Program-made: the position numbers and the translations under genes
Notes under the pieces: model-generated
Databases searched by the model: none
What the model was told of the DNA's origin: nothing
Seen by the model: only the letters and a program-made list of their open reading frames with translations
Shown: in pieces, positions 29,101-29,528 of the stretch
Layout of the letters: the number at the start of each line of letters is the position of its first letter
How positions within the stretch are numbered: position 1 is the first letter of the stretch
Assembly (NCBI GenBank): GCA_036011265.1
Contig: DASCNB010000255.1
Coordinates: 1-29,528, forward strand
From: CAJXCL01 sp036011265
Lineage (GTDB): Bacteria > Nitrospinota > Nitrospinia > CAJXCL01
Reading direction: 5' to 3'
DNA: 29,528 nucleotides

Positions 29101-29310
29101 AATTAAATTCGTTTAATAATAAATTAAAAGGGTCATCCATTCTTCACTACATATACTTTAAAAATAAGCAATCAGCAACACCCCTGCCCACTTCCCAGTT
29201 CTATTCAATTTCTGGCAGCCGCATTTCTATTTACATACAAGGTGAAAAGGTGTAAATTCTTCTTGAAAGCAGATAAATTTCTGTAATATCAGCCTGTATT
29301 GTAAAGAAAT

Positions 29311-29528
29311 ATGCCTGGAATAAACGAAATAGTCTTAGTAGCTGTTATTGCTCTATCTCTTTTTTTCTTCGCCAGAAGGTCTCATAAGAGACCAGTGATG
29401 CAACCGGTCTTTTCATTTAAAGAAAAAATAGGAGGATGGAAACGACTTGGAATTGCTGCTTCGATTTTCTGGCCGATTTTTATGGGAATTTTCTTAGAAC
29501 CCTGGAGCAACAATCCTCTCCATTTTAT
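29311..29528 (+). CDS. Membrane protein, N-terminal fragment
   Basis: An ATG at 29311 begins MPGINEIVLVAVIALSLFFF, a membrane segment, then a basic cytoplasmic loop and KRLGIAASIFWPIFMGIFLE, a second segment. The frame runs off the right edge after 72 codons. Weak AAAGAA precedes the ATG. I do not recognise the family. Confidence 0.6.
   Translation, partial: MPGINEIVLVAVIALSLFFFARRSHKRPVMQPVFSFKEKIGGWKRLGIAASIFWPIFMGIFLEPWSNNPLHF

Noticed and set aside
1..29528. tRNA or rRNA genes
   Set aside because: I scanned for conserved tRNA T-arm (GGTTCGA) and rRNA stretches. The only GGTTCGA, near 28687, is inside ygiQ and has no cloverleaf around it.

Overview
This is an AT-rich chromosomal window of a Gram-negative, probably environmental bacterium. 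It encodes housekeeping enzymes (MurA, RluD, LarB, ArgB, a YgiQ-type radical SAM protein), a periplasmic di-haem cytochrome c peroxidase, large sensor kinases, a type II secretion/type IV pilus type ATPase and a lipoprotein. The intergenic spaces are crowded with small palindromic repeats. This combination reminds me of Planctomycetota of the anammox group (Brocadiales), but no rRNA or marker gene is present, so that placement is a low-confidence inference.

Layout. 1-2271: murA (5' end only, minus strand), rluD (minus) and larB (plus, divergent). 2507-5880: a two-gene minus-strand operon of cytochrome c peroxidase and a hybrid histidine kinase, coupled by an ATGA overlap. 6078-6515: a scar where a truncated IS5-type transposase abuts the last 19 codons of a second larB. 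6622-10743: a minus-strand cluster of a Cache-like periplasmic protein, a GAF-domain GspE/PilB ATPase and a response regulator with a degenerate HD-GYP domain. 10930-11626: a VapBC-type toxin-antitoxin pair with a recognisable promoter. 11676-14097: dispersed repeats around a lipoprotein gene and argB. These include a 65-bp inverted pair flanking both genes and a 169-bp MITE-like element. 14139-16709: a membrane-bound spermidine-synthase-like protein carrying two repeat-derived in-frame insertions.

17146-19588 is the most interesting part: two integron-type gene cassettes ending in attC sites, with no integrase in view. Each cassette's first bases are exactly complementary to the first box of its own attC, as expected for an excisable circle. 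Cassette 1 encodes a PD-(D/E)XK (Mrr-like) nuclease fused in the same reading frame to a TIR/nucleoside-deoxyribosyltransferase-like domain, but a TAA codon separates the two halves. Cassette 2 encodes a HEPN-like protein with an Rx4H motif. Both look like anti-phage or toxin-type cargo. A third cassette start is cut short by a dispersed repeat.

19783-29528: ordinary genes with many repeats between them. They are a DUF2914 protein, a small coiled-coil membrane protein, a PQQ-type sugar dehydrogenase, a methyltransferase, a cyclic-nucleotide-binding protein, a DUF423 membrane protein, a VOC protein, an unrecognised protein, a GIY-YIG (DUF123) protein, an unlisted 43-residue cysteine-rich protein, a 70-residue hypothetical, YgiQ, and the start of a membrane protein at the right edge. 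Several palindromic repeat families recur across the window. One shows compensatory base changes in its stem, and some have become the C-termini or internal loops of proteins.
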